A stretch of DNA of 64,000 nucleotides from Parasponia andersonii (Eukaryota > Streptophyta > Magnoliopsida > Rosales > Cannabaceae): NCBI GenBank assembly GCA_002914805.1, contig JXTB01000834.1:13882-77881 (forward strand), given 5' to 3'. The position numbers and the translations under genes were made by a program. Under the pieces are notes generated by a model. That model saw nothing but the letters and a program-made list of their open reading frames with translations. It made no database searches and was not told the DNA's origin. Below, piece after piece: positions 11,960-23,977 of the stretch; the stretch's first letter is position 1; each line of letters starts with the position of its first letter.

Positions 11960-14324
11960 ATGCCTCGTACAGTTATCTATATTCGATATGATAGTGAATG
12001 GAAAGAGGATCAAGGTTCATACAAATGGTGCCCAAGGAATAAAGAAGTTATCCCATTGATTGTTGAAGATTCTAGTATTAACTTAAGGGAATTTTTGGAA
12101 AAGTTGTATAAGAGGCTTGATTTGAATCAAAATGACACAAAACTAAAACTAAGTTACTTACATATAAATCCATGGGAGAAGTTATCGCCAGTCATCTTAC
12201 GAAGGGATGAATGTCTTGCTACTTATCTTTTAGAGCATGGAGAGTTCAACCGTAGAACAACACTACATGTAGAGGTCATTGTGAAGGAAAAATGTTGCAA
12301 AGGTATCGAAGGTTGCACAAATGAAAAGGAAGAAATGTTAGTAGATGATTACTTTGATCGTCAATTTCACATGGAGAAAAATGTTTATGACGTTGAATCT
12401 ACATCGAATCATGAAGGTGTAAATCTCGATATTGACATTCATCTTCTTAACACAAACACAACAGCATCATAACTGACTCCACAACATTCAAAGAGAGATT
12501 TGGTTATTGTGGACCAAGTTGAACTAGTGGAGCATTGTGAACCGATGGACCATGATGACATGTTGGATGATCAATGAAATCTAGTAAGTAATGATGGCAC
12601 TTTTAGTTTTATAGACGAGTCAGATTTGGCAATTGGTCAGGAATTTGCAAACAAAGATGAGGTGAAAAATAAGTTGAAAGAAATTTCCCTACAAGCTTGC
12701 TTTGAGATGGAAATAATTAACTCCAACAAGTCACTATATGTAACAAAATGCATTGATAAAACACGCAAATGGGCAGTACGGCAGCAAAGATTAACAATTT
12801 AGAGCGTTTCTCGGTCCGAACATATTGTAACACTCATACTTGCTCTCTTATTAGCCGAAAAAGAAAGAATAGACAAGCAAGTTCGGTTGTAGTTACAGCA
12901 ACGGTGAAATCAAATTTTGAAGGTCAGAAAGATACACCGACCCTGAAATCGATAATGACGATGATGCAAAACAAATACATGCTAATAACATAGTGGAAAG
13001 CTTGGTTTGGAAAAAAACTTGCCAATGACCTTCTTAGGGGTTCACCTGAATTGAGTTTTTGATCTTTACCAACATATTTGTACATGGTTCAAAAAATGAA
13101 TCCAGGCACGGTCAACATTTAGAGGTAGATGATGATGGCAGATTCCAATATATTTTTTTGGCTTATGCAGCATGTATTAAGGAATTTCGTTGTATGAGGA
13201 AAGCTATTTCAATGGATGGGACTTGGTTGAAGAGTAAATACAAAGGTGTAATGCTCATTGCTACGACACAAGATGGTAATTTTCATCAATATCCCTTAGT
13301 TTGGGCAGTTGTTGACTCAGAGAATGAGGCTTCATGGTCTTGGTTCTTTATGAAGCTAGAAGAGCTTATACCAAATGATAAGGAGTTGGTCATCATTTCA
13401 GATAGGAACCAAAGCATTATTAAGGTAGTTAAAGATATTTATACGAAGTCGAAACAGAGGCATTGTAGGTGGCATCTCGCCCAGAATGTCAAGAAACATG
13501 TTAGAGTTAAAGGGGTAGTTAGACTTTTTGATGACACTGCTAATGCCTACAAAACTTTTGACTTCAATAAATTCTATGCTGAACTAAAGAATAGATATCC
13601 AGATACTACGAACTATCTTGAAGAAAATACTGATGTAAAACAATGGGCAAGATCTCACTTTACGGGTGATCGATACAATATTATGACTACAAACGACTCT
13701 GAATCAATTAATTCAGCATTGAGACAAGAAAGAGAGTACCCCATAATTGCATTATTGGATGTCATTCAAGGGAAATTATCTGAGTGGTTCAACAAACACC
13801 GTAACACTGCAACATATCTTGATAAACCAAATACACCTTTGACTTAGGAAGCAGAAGCAATTATTCGAACGAGATTCAGAAAAGCATCGAGAATGAATGT
13901 GAACAACTTAACCAGTTTGAGTATGAAGTAACTGGTAAAGGGAACGATACAGTGGTTGATTTAGGTCAAAAGCAATATTCATATCGTGTCTTTGATGTTG
14001 ATAGATTTCCTTATGTACATGCTGTAGCATCATATGAGCAAGCCGAAATACAAGTGTACGAATTGTACTCGAATTACTATAAGTTGGAAACTTAGGCACT
14101 GGCCTATGTGGATACTATTTGCCCAGTTCCCCAACCAAAAGATTAGGAAATACCTGAAGATGAAGTGATAAAAAATATACTACCTCCTGTTGTAAAAGTC
14201 GGCCGAGGTAGAAGGAAAATAAAAAGGTTCACTTCAGGTGGAGAGGGGAAAAAACAAAAAAAAAAAAAGAAGATGTGGTTTATGCAGAAACTTCAGACAC
14301 ACTAAGAAAACATGCCCCCTTTAG
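11960..14324 (+). pseudogene. mudrA-like MULE transposase pseudogene
   Basis: The N-terminal MUDRA region (11960-12472, 170 codons) ends at TAA, but the same frame continues with family-like sequence (FIDESDLAIGQEF) after a second stop. It then shifts frame by one base near 12780 into the DNA-binding part (LERFSVRTYCNTHTCSL). The catalytic domain (13059-13847) is open: MDGTWLKSKYKG holds the first Asp, followed by IISDRN and the CRWHLAQN element. Beyond a TAG at 13845 the reading continues through a SWIM-type region whose two expected cysteines now read Tyr (YSYRVFDVDRFPYVHA). It ends in an intact CCHC zinc knuckle, CGLCRNFRHTKKTC (14274-14315), before TAG at 14322. At least five in-frame stops and two or more frameshifts make it a dead copy of a cut-and-paste transposase. 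Confidence 0.88.
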
Positions 14325-14524
14325 CTAAAACCTCTTAATTGTTTTGAATGGAATTCGAATTATTGTTGACATGTATGCTCATATGGATGTTTTAATATTG
14401 TTAGTTTGTGTCATCCATTATATTTGAATTATCCTACGATTCTAATATTAATGTATTTGGTTTCTACAATTTATAATCATTTATATTAAGAAGCAAATAT
14501 CTCAAAAGCAACATATAAAAATCT

Positions 14525-14975
14525 TGAATAGGTCCTGAGAGTTTTGGTTTTACATATCGTTACTCGATTGGGACTAGTCGAATTCTACTAGGTCCAACAA
14601 GATTTTTATAGAATTTTGATTATTCAAATTGTTACTCGACTGGGTTCAATCGACCTCTACTAAACCCTGTTGAGATTTTCAAAGAGTTATTGTTTTGCAG
14701 TTCGTTACTCGGCTGGGTCCAGTAGACCTCTATTAGGTCCAATTGAGATTATCATAAAGTTTTGGTTACATAAATTATTACTCGACTAGACTCAGTTGAG
14801 TTCAACTGGGTCTAGTCGAGTTTTCTAAAGAGTATTGGTCATTTAAATTTCTACTCGATTGGATGCAGTAGAGCTCTACTTGGCCCAGTAGGATAGATTT
14901 GCTATTGAGATTCCTCTCAACTGGATCCAGTCAAGCTCAATTGGATCTAATTGAGCTCGATTGGTCATTTAAATT
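14525..14975. repeat. 72-bp tandem repeat array downstream of mudrA
   Basis: The start motif 'ttactcga(c/t)tgg' recurs near 14560, 14632, 14705, 14778 and 14850, a period of about 72 bases. Each unit ends in a 'tagtcgaactctactaggtcca'-type segment related to the 33-bp array at 11561. Copies are strongly diverged. Confidence 0.75.
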
Positions 14976-14994
14976 GTTACATTTTTCATTTTTT

Positions 14995-16205
14995 TAAAAT
15001 GTGAATACTATAAAAAAAAGTTACTATAATGTATCATTTTATTTATTGAGACATTTATAATATTAGGCCACATTTATTTATATATGATTATTATAATGTG
15101 ATACTAGACTTATTTTTTTCCCTTTTTTTTAATTTGACACAATAAACAAAGTTACTATAATGTGTCATAGTATTTATTGAAATATTTATAATGTAGTACC
15201 ATATTTATTTATAAATGATTATTATACTATGACACTACACTTACTTTCTCCTTTTTTTTTTTTTTAACATGAATACTATAAAACAAAGTTGCTATAATGT
15301 GTCATTTTATTTATTGAGACATTTATAATATTAGGCCACATTTAATTATGTATGAATATTATAATGTGATAGTAGACTTATTTTTTTTCTATTTATTTTT
15401 AAATGTGACACTATAAACAAAATTACTATAATGTATCATAGTATTTATTGAAACATTTATAATGTGGTACCATACTTATTTATGAATGATTATTATACTA
15501 TAACACTACACTTACCTTCTCCTTTTTTTTTTTAATGTGAATACTACAAAACAAAGTTACTATAATATGTCATTTTATTTATTGAGATATTTATGCTATT
15601 AGATGTATGATTATTATAATGTGACACTAGATTTACTTTTTTTTTTTAATGTGACACTATAAACAAAGTTACTATAATGTGTTATATTATTTATTGAAAT
15701 ATTTCTAATGTGGTACCATATTTATTTTTAAATGATTATTATACTACGGTACTACACTTACCTTCTCTTTTTTTTTTAATGTGGATACTACAAAACAAAA
15801 TTACTATAATGTGTCATTTTATTTATTGAGATATTTATAATATTAGATATATGATTATTATAACGTGATACTAGATTTACTTTTTTCTTTTTTTTTTTTT
15901 AATATGACACTATAAATAAAGTTACTATAATGTGTCATAGTATTTCTTGAAACATTTATAATGTGGTACCATATTTATTTATGAATGATTATTATACTAC
16001 GACACTACACTTACCTTCTCCTTTTTTTTTAATGTGAATACTACAAAACAAAGTTACTATAACTATTATTAGGCCACATTTATTTATGTATGATTATTAT
16101 AATGTGACACTAGTCTTACTTTTTTCCCTTTTTTTTTTAATATGACATGATAAACAAAGTAACTATAATGTATCATTATATTTATTGAGACAATTATTAT
16201 TCTTA
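14995..16205. repeat. ~130-bp dimeric satellite inside the MULE
   Basis: The word 'acaaagttactataatgtgtcat' recurs about ten times at roughly 15017, 15147, 15283, 15415, 15550, 15663, 15794, 15915, 16046 and 16153. Two monomer types alternate. One continues 'ttatttattgagacattt'; the other continues 'agtatttattgaaacattt' and then 'aatgtggtacca'. The higher-order period is therefore about 250-270 bp. T-rich tracts separate monomers. No coding potential is seen. Confidence 0.8.
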
Positions 16206-16290
16206 GGAGTCATTCCAAAAGGGATCTAGTTGAGGTCTATGGACCTAATATAGCTTTACTAGGTCTAGTTGAACTTTACTTGGTTTCATT
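16206..16290. repeat. Short further copy of the 33/72-bp repeat family
   Basis: 'gggatctagttgaggtctatgg' and 'tactaggtctagttgaactt' repeat the motifs of the 14525 array at the right edge of the satellite. This suggests the satellite lies within, or was inserted into, a once continuous repeat tract. Confidence 0.55.
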
Positions 16291-18429
16291 TCTCAACCTG
16301 TCGATCAATTATGGCTTTAAAATTTCTAAACTTGAAATTAGATTATATGTATTCGCATCATACATTCACATAATTTATTATGTCCTACAATTGAATTTTG
16401 TAAGTAGACATGGTTTTGGCATGACACATGTACCCATAGTATGGATTTACTTGAGAACACCCAAAAAATTGGGTCCAAATACAAAAGACGAAAGTTGACC
16501 TAAATAAATACAAGAAAAAATATAAACTAAGGATCTTAATCTTGGCGAAAAATTTCTATAGCCATATTCTTTTTGAAGAAAGATACTTTATCATTGGTGA
16601 GGTAATGAAATAAGAGGTCAGCTATGTCAAGCTTGATGAACTTGATCGTATCAAAATAATAAATTTTTTTATTATAATTAACTACTTAATAAAATCAATT
16701 ATTTGAGATGAGATAAATAAAAACTTACAGATCACACTAGGGCACGTCAACAGGGCGAATGTATGGCTATGGAATATGAAGATGTTCTAGTACATGCTTA
16801 TAATGTTCAGATAAACGGAGCATAGTTAGGATCATTATTTGGAATAGCAAAATTACATTATTCAACTCCTTTGTTGTGGTCAACACTTGATTGTAATCAT
16901 ATACAACTAACTCAGATGCATCTAAGTTTGTTTTGCTTATAACCCAATGTTTACCACCAATATTTAGTGGCATATATAAACTTTTGACTTCTTTCCAAGT
17001 TATGCACCAAGGTTTGGGTGATTGGCTCAAAATATATCAATTTAACTCTTCATCAACGGTCGAAGAGTTTGAGTTGAAATTGCTAACCACCAACTGACTG
17101 AATTTCTCATCCAAAATAATCAAGTCTTGTGCAATCACATTTAAGTATTTATATTGTTGCTTCCTAAGGCCCCACATGGCCCTTCATCAATATGCTGCAA
17201 TATTGAAACAGATTATATTATTCCAATTTTAACAAATATTACAATAGCATTTATGATGTATTAAAAAAAATTAGAGACTTTATTTAGTGACATACCTCTC
17301 TAGATAAAAACTCCTTCTTGTTCATGATCTGTTGAAAAAATGAGAGACTTTTTTCTGTGAGACCACAGTCAACGTTGAGTTTAATTTCTAATAATTGTCA
17401 TAAGTATTCTCTTTGCCATCATCAATAGGTCGCAAAATGTCATACTTGATAGGAACATCCCAACGAAATCTTGTGTAATAAGTTGGATCAGTGTATGGTG
17501 AGGTTATATAGCATGAGAGCTTTAATTGCCTCTTTGGCCTTTGTTCGGCGACTAGCTTTTGAGAAGACAACTCAACCCTAGGAGCTTGTTGTTGCTCAAT
17601 ATTAGGAGATTGTTGTTGCTGAACACTAGGAGCTTATTACAGCTCAACTTCAGAAGCTTATTGTTGCTCTAACCCATAAGCTTATTGCTCAATCTCATAA
17701 TTCTTATTATCTAATATCGGGGGTTTCATATAATATATCCTTGAGTAATCACCATCGGTAACACATGTATCATAATGGATATCGGTGGTCCTAAGGTCAT
17801 CGTGAATATCACTACTTTATGGTACAAAAGTGACATCCTGTTATTGCACCAAAGATTCTATCCTCGTAATGTCTGATCTGATCATTAAAAATTGTTGATC
17901 TATATGAGCCTTAAGTTCACTAAACAAGTCTATGGTTTCCCTCAGCCTTTTTTCTGATCGAGATGGTTTTAGTGGACTCTGCACATTAATGCTGTCATGG
18001 AGGGGAGAATGACCACGCTGTTGTAGGATCGACATCTAAACGTCCTCTCGTACTACGTGGCTCGTGTCATGGACACGACCTGTGTCACCAACCATGGTAT
18101 CCTTATGGGTAGTCTGGCCTTCACTTATAGCACCAATATTAGCATAAGCATCATAAGCTTCGATTTCATCAAGCTAATTGACTGTGCCTCTACAGTATAA
18201 TACAATCATCAACAAATCCACATCAGAGTTCTGTTTCAACTCAACCATACAAATAAAATCTTGCATGTATCGTGTCGTTTTCTTATCCCTAGTAGGAATA
18301 AGGATGCTTTTTATTTCCTGAAAGATGAGAAATTAAAATAACAATTTAAACATATTTTTTTACACTATAACATAGACTAAAAACATAACTAATGAGACAC
18401 TCACTTGTGAGTTACCCAATGCTTTTAGT

Positions 18430-19270
18430 ATGTTACCTATGCAAATCCAGGTACGGTTACAAAGGAGCCAATTCAAATTCCAATTGGACCGGTTAGAAAA
18501 GCTCGAGCTAAAAGATTTAAAGAGTCTCTCAATGGGCTGATTCAAAGCATTTGAACTAAGATAAATTCTTGGAGGCCCAAGGATAATATTCCACATAGTT
18601 CACAAGGTCAGATTTCCATTATTCAAGCTTTGGAATAATTTACAAAAAGCTCTCACAAGAGGATTGATCAAGGATGCGTGAATTAAAGCTTAGTTTACTG
18701 ATTTTGGTGACTTACCTATTTTTGACTCATCAAGAAGAATGGTTGGCTGCAATTAGTTAAATTATCTTTTTTATTTATTTATTATAAGTTTTATTACTGA
18801 GTTGTAAGACTTGCATGCCAATCTAGATACTTTTCTTTTTCATTGTGCAATAGGCGTGTTTTTTTAGGGTAATTGTAGGAAATTAATTCTCTGAATTGAA
18901 TTAGGTTATTTTAGTTTCTTTTTCTTGTTTTGGGTAGCTTCTTAGATGCTTTTATCTGCCAATTTTCGTAGTCCTTATATATATAAATAGCCATTAATTA
19001 AATGAAAATAGTAGATTACAATTCATTAAAATTAAGAGCAATTTCTTTTTAGTTCTTTGAGAACTTATTCAAACTTATCAGATTTCTCTGTGGCGTTTAT
19101 CCCTTGTCTTATCAATCGAGTTTTCCATCCTTGATACACGTCTTCTGTTATACCAAGATTCACATCTCTTAGGTGTTGAGTCGAGATTTTCCATCTAAAT
19201 CTGATTATAGAACGGTCTTAGGCATCATCCTTGTTTCGGGCTTCATCACAAGTTGGCCGGGTTCGTATCA
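18430..19270 (+). mobile_element. Ty3/gypsy-type fragment with LTR-like sequence nested in the MULE
   Basis: On the + strand GPVRKARAKRFKESLNGLIQ (from 18486) matches the 'GPxTRARAKKxKEALNGLIQ' segment common near the end of plant gypsy polyproteins. It is followed by an LTR-like stretch with 'ttatatatataaatag' as a TATA box near 18977. Its end, 'ccgggttcgtatcagttacc', resembles a tRNA-Met-type primer site (tggtatcagag). It lies opposite to and between parts of the Ulp1 gene, so it inserted later. Exact borders and target duplication were not resolved. Confidence 0.55.
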
Positions 19271-20504
19271 GTTACCATAAGAAAGAGATTGTTTGTTTTT
19301 CCATATCGTCTTCCATCGACAAATCTTAGGTACAAGTTCATAAATGTCGTCTCGAAGCTTTGCGTACTTAGCTGGGACTGCCAATATACACTCGTACACC
19401 AATATCTACAAATTCAAATAAGCAAATTCCTTATATTATGAACATTTAATTTTTTTTACAAAAAAAGAGTAGTAAACTTCTATTCTCTTTAGGAAATTTG
19501 CTTACTGATAAAGGAAGCACGAAGCCAACATAAGTGTACATGGAATTCCTATTTCTGGTAAGTGATTTGGCTTTCTCTTTTAATGGCCTTCGAAGATATT
19601 TTAATAGAAACTTAAATGAATGTGTTCCCCAAGGAAATTCATTGAATATATTGAAATCATCAACCAACCCCAATAATGTCTCATCGATGGCAACGTCATG
19701 ATTATCCCCAGGAAATAAGACTGCAGAGACAAATAAGAGCATAGCCATCTTTAATTTTTCTTTATAAAATGTAGAGGGATTTCTCCGTGTATTCATACTT
19801 TGTGCTTGAGCAACCATGTTCTTCAATTTGGTCTTCACGATGTTGACAATAATGTAATCTTCGTTGCCAAAGTGCCTACCACAAAAAGCGGTTGATTTTG
19901 CTTGTGATTCCTAATCTATCGGGTATTTTGAGCATTTCATCCCAGAGATTAATGTATACTCCATTTATGAGAGTCGAATTGGTTTCCCATTGACAATGAA
20001 CCACATCTCTAAATCTCGATAACAATCTGCTTCTCGAACGAGTAATAGCCACATCATTTGATTTAAGTGTTAGTAGTGCTCTGGTAGATTAAGAAAGTGA
20101 TCAAGCTAAGATTGGTGCCTGAACCAATATAAGCTTGCTGGGTGGTCATTTAGTTCATTCTTGATATAGTTGACAATGTCCATAATATCTATAAACGAAT
20201 ATTTTATGCCTATTTTGCACTCAAAGTGTTCACTCTGCTTTAAAATAGGTCTCAATCGAGGGATATTTTCCACCAGTAATTAAATAGAGACAAATGTAAT
20301 ATTTGCCAAAAATTAAGAATCTATCATACTTCAATCATTTATAAAAAAAATATTTACTTGATATTCATTTCCAGCTTGTTCATGATTATCTATATGCACA
20401 AAAGAATGTGATGACTCCGACGATCTTTGATCAACAACCTATAAGATAAAAGGGATACTTGGTACAATAATTAATAGGGAAAAAAAGGAAAAAATGTGTA
20501 AATA

Positions 20505-20900
20505 AGGGACTAGTCGAGCTATACTAGGTCCAGTTAATATATCTAGAAACATCATTATTTACTCTATTGGATCCAGTAGAGCTCAATAGGATCCAGTAGA
20601 GATTTTTAACTAGGCTCATTATTTACTCTACTGGACAATAGAGCTCAACTGGATCTAGTATAAATTTTCAACTTCATTATCTACTAAGCTTGTTATTTAT
20701 TCGATTGGACATAGTAGAGCTCAACTGGACCTAGTAGTACTCAACAGACCTAGTAGAAATTTTAGGAAATATTATCTACTCTTATAAAATTTGTTTCAAC
20801 CCAATAGAACTCAACCGAGTCCAGTAGAGATTTTAGAAAGATCATGTTCTCCTAAAAAATCTCAACTGGACCTGGTCTAGCTCTACGGGAGTAAAATGTT
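20505..20900. repeat. Third tract of the 33/72-bp repeat family
   Basis: Motifs such as 'ctattggatccagtagagctcaa', 'ggatctagtataaatttt' and 'ggacctagtag' recur several times with roughly 70-base spacing, in the same orientation as the copies at 14525-14975. They lie just 3' (plus-strand sense) of the DUF1985 region. Confidence 0.65.
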
Positions 20901-21640
20901 TTTGTGTCTTCGTACCTCAATTTGAGCTAGCAGAGATAGTTATACCTCAATTGAATATATTACAAATTAAGCCCAATAAAATAACTAATTATATTATCTT
21001 TAAAGTGAAAATGAACTAATTTACCTCATTTCTCCGACGAGTCTCAACCATGGTTAGAACTGTTGTATGTATCGACTCTGATAATGTCGTTAGATTAATT
21101 GGTAGTAATGTTGGAGGCACATTGGACACTAAGTACTCCAAGTTAGATTTATTTACAAGCACTCGTTCTTTTTATGACTGACGTTTATAGGAAATGCTTA
21201 GAATTTTAGTGCATGCCATGATGAGGGAGGAACTAAGAAAGCTCTCTTAGATCCAAGTGAGTATGAAACTATGTTTTTGCACCTTTATACCTCAATTGGA
21301 GCCAATGGAGACTTATTATACCTCAATTCAACACATTGCAATCTAAGTCCAATAAAATAACTAATTATAATATCTTTAAAAAAATACTAAAAGTAAAATT
21401 AAATTTATTTACCTCATTTTCTAGATGAGTCTCAACCATAGTTGAAGTTGTTGTGGGTATCAACACCAATAATATTGTTTGATTGAGTGGGGATAATGTT
21501 GGAGACACATTACACTTTAATTGTTCCGAGTTAGATTCATTTACAAGCACCCGTTCTTTCTTTGGCCTTTGTCTATAGGGAATTCTCGGATTTTTGGTGC
21601 GTGCCAGGATGAGGCATGCATTAAGAGAGCCTAATGTAGC
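20899..21640. repeat. ~375-bp tandem duplication containing a Ulp1-gene exon
   Basis: The segment starting 'tttttgtgtcttcgtacctcaattt' (20899) is repeated from about 21274 ('tttttgcacctttatacctcaattg'), so the offset is about 375 bases. Both copies hold the same minus-strand exon with a preserved donor (minus strand GAG|GTAAAT or GAG|GTAAAT-like) and a PTLxPxN peptide. Identity is roughly 75-80% by eye, so the duplication is old. Confidence 0.75.
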
Positions 21641-21659
21641 ATAACAATGCAATAGTTTT

Positions 21660-22600
21660 CTATTACACTACATTGCTCAAAACAAAATTCAAACGATCGA
21701 AACATAAATATTTATTAATATTCACAAAAAAAAAATTAGTTCATAATAAATCATCACACATTATACAGCTCCTACAAATATACATACTGTTAAATTTCTT
21801 TCCTCTTCAATTTTCCCAGCAAAGGCAACAAATGCATAATTATTGCAAAATTTAATTAGTAGCATCATAATATTTAAAATGAAAAATTTTCTACTCCTAA
21901 ATATCAGCATTCAACAACATAATTAATTTTAAAAAATATTGAACGAATTCTCATTAAAAAAAAAAAAAAACTCAATTCTAACAAATATTACATACATTAT
22001 TAATCATAAGAATTTAACCAAATTTCTTTTATTTTCATAAATATTCTTGTATATAAACAGAGTACTACCCTTTATTGAAGAATGACTGATTTTGATCAGT
22101 CCCGACAGAAAGAGAAAATGGCGACAATCTGTTAAAGTGACTGAATCTGCCTAATCCTTTTCTCCTTTTCCCTAATTTTGGTTTTCTTTTCTTGGAGGAG
22201 GAAAGGAGTACTTTGGTCAAAGTGATTGAACTTTGGCTTGGCTGCTAGGTTGCTCATTTTTTATGAGTTATTAGTTTACTTTACTCTATATGCTTTTTTG
22301 GTGAAGCAAAAGAAAGGAAAAGGAGATCAGGAAAATAGAAGATGGTTGAAGAAGATAATAACCCTTATTTTTTTTTTTTCCCATCTGTTTCTACTTTTTA
22401 TTTTTTTCTTTTAATTGTTTTTTAAATCCTTTTTAGTTTTTTCTAAGAGACTACAATTATTAGGGGTTATTTTGTCTTTTCACTCACAAATAAAGATTAA
22501 AAAAATAAAAACTAAAACTAAAAAAAAAAAAACTTAAAACCAGTGTATTTTGTTTTAAAGCAAGCTCAGAATCAGTCTATAAAACTAAAACCCCAAGTTT
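21660..22600. other. AT-rich region, right flank of the MULE
   Basis: No coding region is recognised. It would hold the upstream region of the minus-strand Ulp1 gene and the right terminus of the MULE if that lies here, but no inverted terminal repeat matching the left side was found. The GC-richer part at 22080-22260 has no domain. Confidence 0.45.
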
Positions 22601-22612
22601 TCCTCTTTATGT

Positions 22613-23940
22613 GGCAAGGAGGTTCTTATCAAAGCTGTGGTGAACTTATACTGTAGGGTATTCCTTATTCTACGATCTGTGTTTTTGGATTTATAGGCTA
22701 TGGAAGCTAGATATTGGTGGAGAGGTGGTGATGAAAATAAAAAGATGCACTAGAGGAAATAAGAAATGTTAAGTTTGCCAAAGCATAAGGGAGGCTTGGG
22801 TTTTCGGAATTTGGAAGTTTTTAAGCAAGTTCTCCTTCTCCATGCTAAGTAAGGATGGCGTATTGTCCATGCTCCGAATTCACTAATGTCAAAATGTGTT
22901 CTTTTATGGAGGAAAGGGTTGAGTCTAATCCCTCCTAAATTTGGCAAAGTATTTGGTGGGGGAGAGAGTTTTTATCTTTTGGTGTTAGATGGAGGATTGG
23001 CGATGGGACAAAGATCGGGCCTTTTACTGACCCTTGAATCCCGAGGTTTTTTTTATTTATCATCGTTCTGTTGCTCCAACTTTAGGTCTCTATGACTCGT
23101 GGAGGGTAGCAGATTTTTTACTGGAAAATCTAAGGTGGAATGCGGAATTTATTCAACAAGTGTTTTGGCAAGTAGATTGTGATATAATTATAAATATATT
23201 TTTGACTTCAAGACAAGTGGAAGACTCAATGTATTGGCACTTTGATAGACACCAAGGGTTTTCTGTTCGGTCTGGCTATAGAGCAATGATGAACTCTCTG
23301 CAGGATGTTAGTTCTTCTTCTTCATCTTCGGGCTAAAGGGCATATGGATGCTCAAACTCCCTTCAAAAGTTAAGATCTACTTATGGCAAGTCTTCTATGA
23401 AATTAGACTCCAAAACCAGGAAGCCCACTTGAAGATTGAGAGCTCTGCAACTCCAAAACCAGTTAACCGAGGGACGTGGAAGTGATCTGCTGGGATGTTG
23501 AAGATGAATTAATGTGCATGCATCTGTTAACTCACAATTTGGATGCATTGGCATTGGGGCTATGGTGCAGAATGACCGTGGAGATGTGGTCGACGTCTTC
23601 TCCAAAAAGCTATGTATTGCTCAAGAACCTTACGCTGCGGAATTAATGGCCATTAGAGAAGCTCTGTTATGGTGCCAACAGACAGAGCAAGCGGTCCACT
23701 ATTTGGAGAGTGACTGTTATTTAGCTCTTACTGCTGTAAACTCGGTTACTTGGCCTAGCAAACAGTGATATCCAATCTCTTATTTGTAATTGTAGTGTAG
23801 GTAACAAAGTAGCTATCCACTTGTAAAGTTATGTTTCCGTACGAGTTTCCTTCGTTTTTTACTGATGACATTCGGGGTTGTATAGCGAATTTAGTGGCTT
23901 ATGACTTGAATTAATAAGATTCACAGTGGTTTTATTCAAA
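22613..23940 (+). pseudogene. 3' fragment of a LINE (non-LTR) retrotransposon with RNase H
   Basis: Starting at GKEVLIKAV (22613), the plus strand in shifting frames gives the typical C-terminal part of a plant L1-type ORF2: WWRGGDENKKMH, LPKHKGGLGFRNL, WRIVHAPNSL, WRIGDGTKIGPFTDPW, then FSVRSGYRAMM. An RNase H domain follows (about 23510-23768) with GCIGIGAMVQNDRG, a YAAELMAIREALLW helix holding the active-site Glu, and LESDCYLAL with an Asp. At least three frameshifts and several stops are present. The reverse-transcriptase catalytic core is missing, so this is a 5'-truncated copy, as is common for LINEs. The 3' end is probably just before the (TA)n at 23944. Confidence 0.82.
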
Positions 23941-23943
23941 GTG

Positions 23944-23977
23944 TATATATAGATATATATATATATATATATATATA
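23944..23977. repeat. (TA)n microsatellite after the LINE
   Basis: An imperfect TA repeat lies immediately after the LINE-like 3' end. It could be the simple-repeat tail of that element. Confidence 0.8.

Larger units (their letters stand above)
16525..21650 (-). pseudogene. Ulp1-like (C48) protease / DUF1985 pseudogene of the MULE
   Basis: Read on the minus strand, the pieces are in order. There is a first exon (about 21650-21412) ending NE at a GTAAAT donor, with a duplicate at about 21260-21025. Next comes a DUF1985 region (about 20283-19446, e.g. DLEMWFIVNGKPIRLS and AIDETLLGLVDDFN) with a few stops. A linker follows (18035-17388). The Ulp1-type domain is at 17030-16767, where LYMPLNIGGKHWV carries the catalytic His and ASELVVYD the Asp. 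A tail near 16640-16530 reads SFFKKNMAIEIFRQD. The DCG box with the catalytic Cys is not intact; the frame there reads VDVP, stop, CDL. A retrotransposon fragment (about 18430-19270) separates DUF1985 from the linker. The ancestral protein would be a SUMO/ubiquitin-like-specific cysteine protease, but this copy cannot encode it. Confidence 0.78.
11500..22300. mobile_element. Mutator-like element carrying mudrA and Ulp1 genes (broken)
   Basis: A mudrA-type transposase pseudogene on the + strand (11960-14324) and a Ulp1/DUF1985 pseudogene on the - strand (about 21650-16525) face each other. This arrangement is described for MULEs that acquired a Ulp1-like protease gene (Kaonashi-type elements in Arabidopsis, CUMULE in melon). 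Arrays of one GC-richer tandem repeat family lie before mudrA (11561), after it (14525), and upstream of the DUF1985 region (20505), supporting one unit. Terminal inverted repeats and the 9-11-bp target duplication expected for a MULE were not found by eye, so the outer borders are approximate. The element is interrupted by a retrotransposon fragment and cannot be autonomous now. Confidence 0.7.

Noticed and set aside
16280-16498. 72-codon plus-strand frame between satellite and Ulp1 tail
   Set aside because: No family resemblance; it overlaps the antisense of the decayed protease gene's 3' region.
22750-22947. Minus-strand frame in the LINE region
   Set aside because: It is antisense to the LINE reverse-transcriptase C-terminal part.
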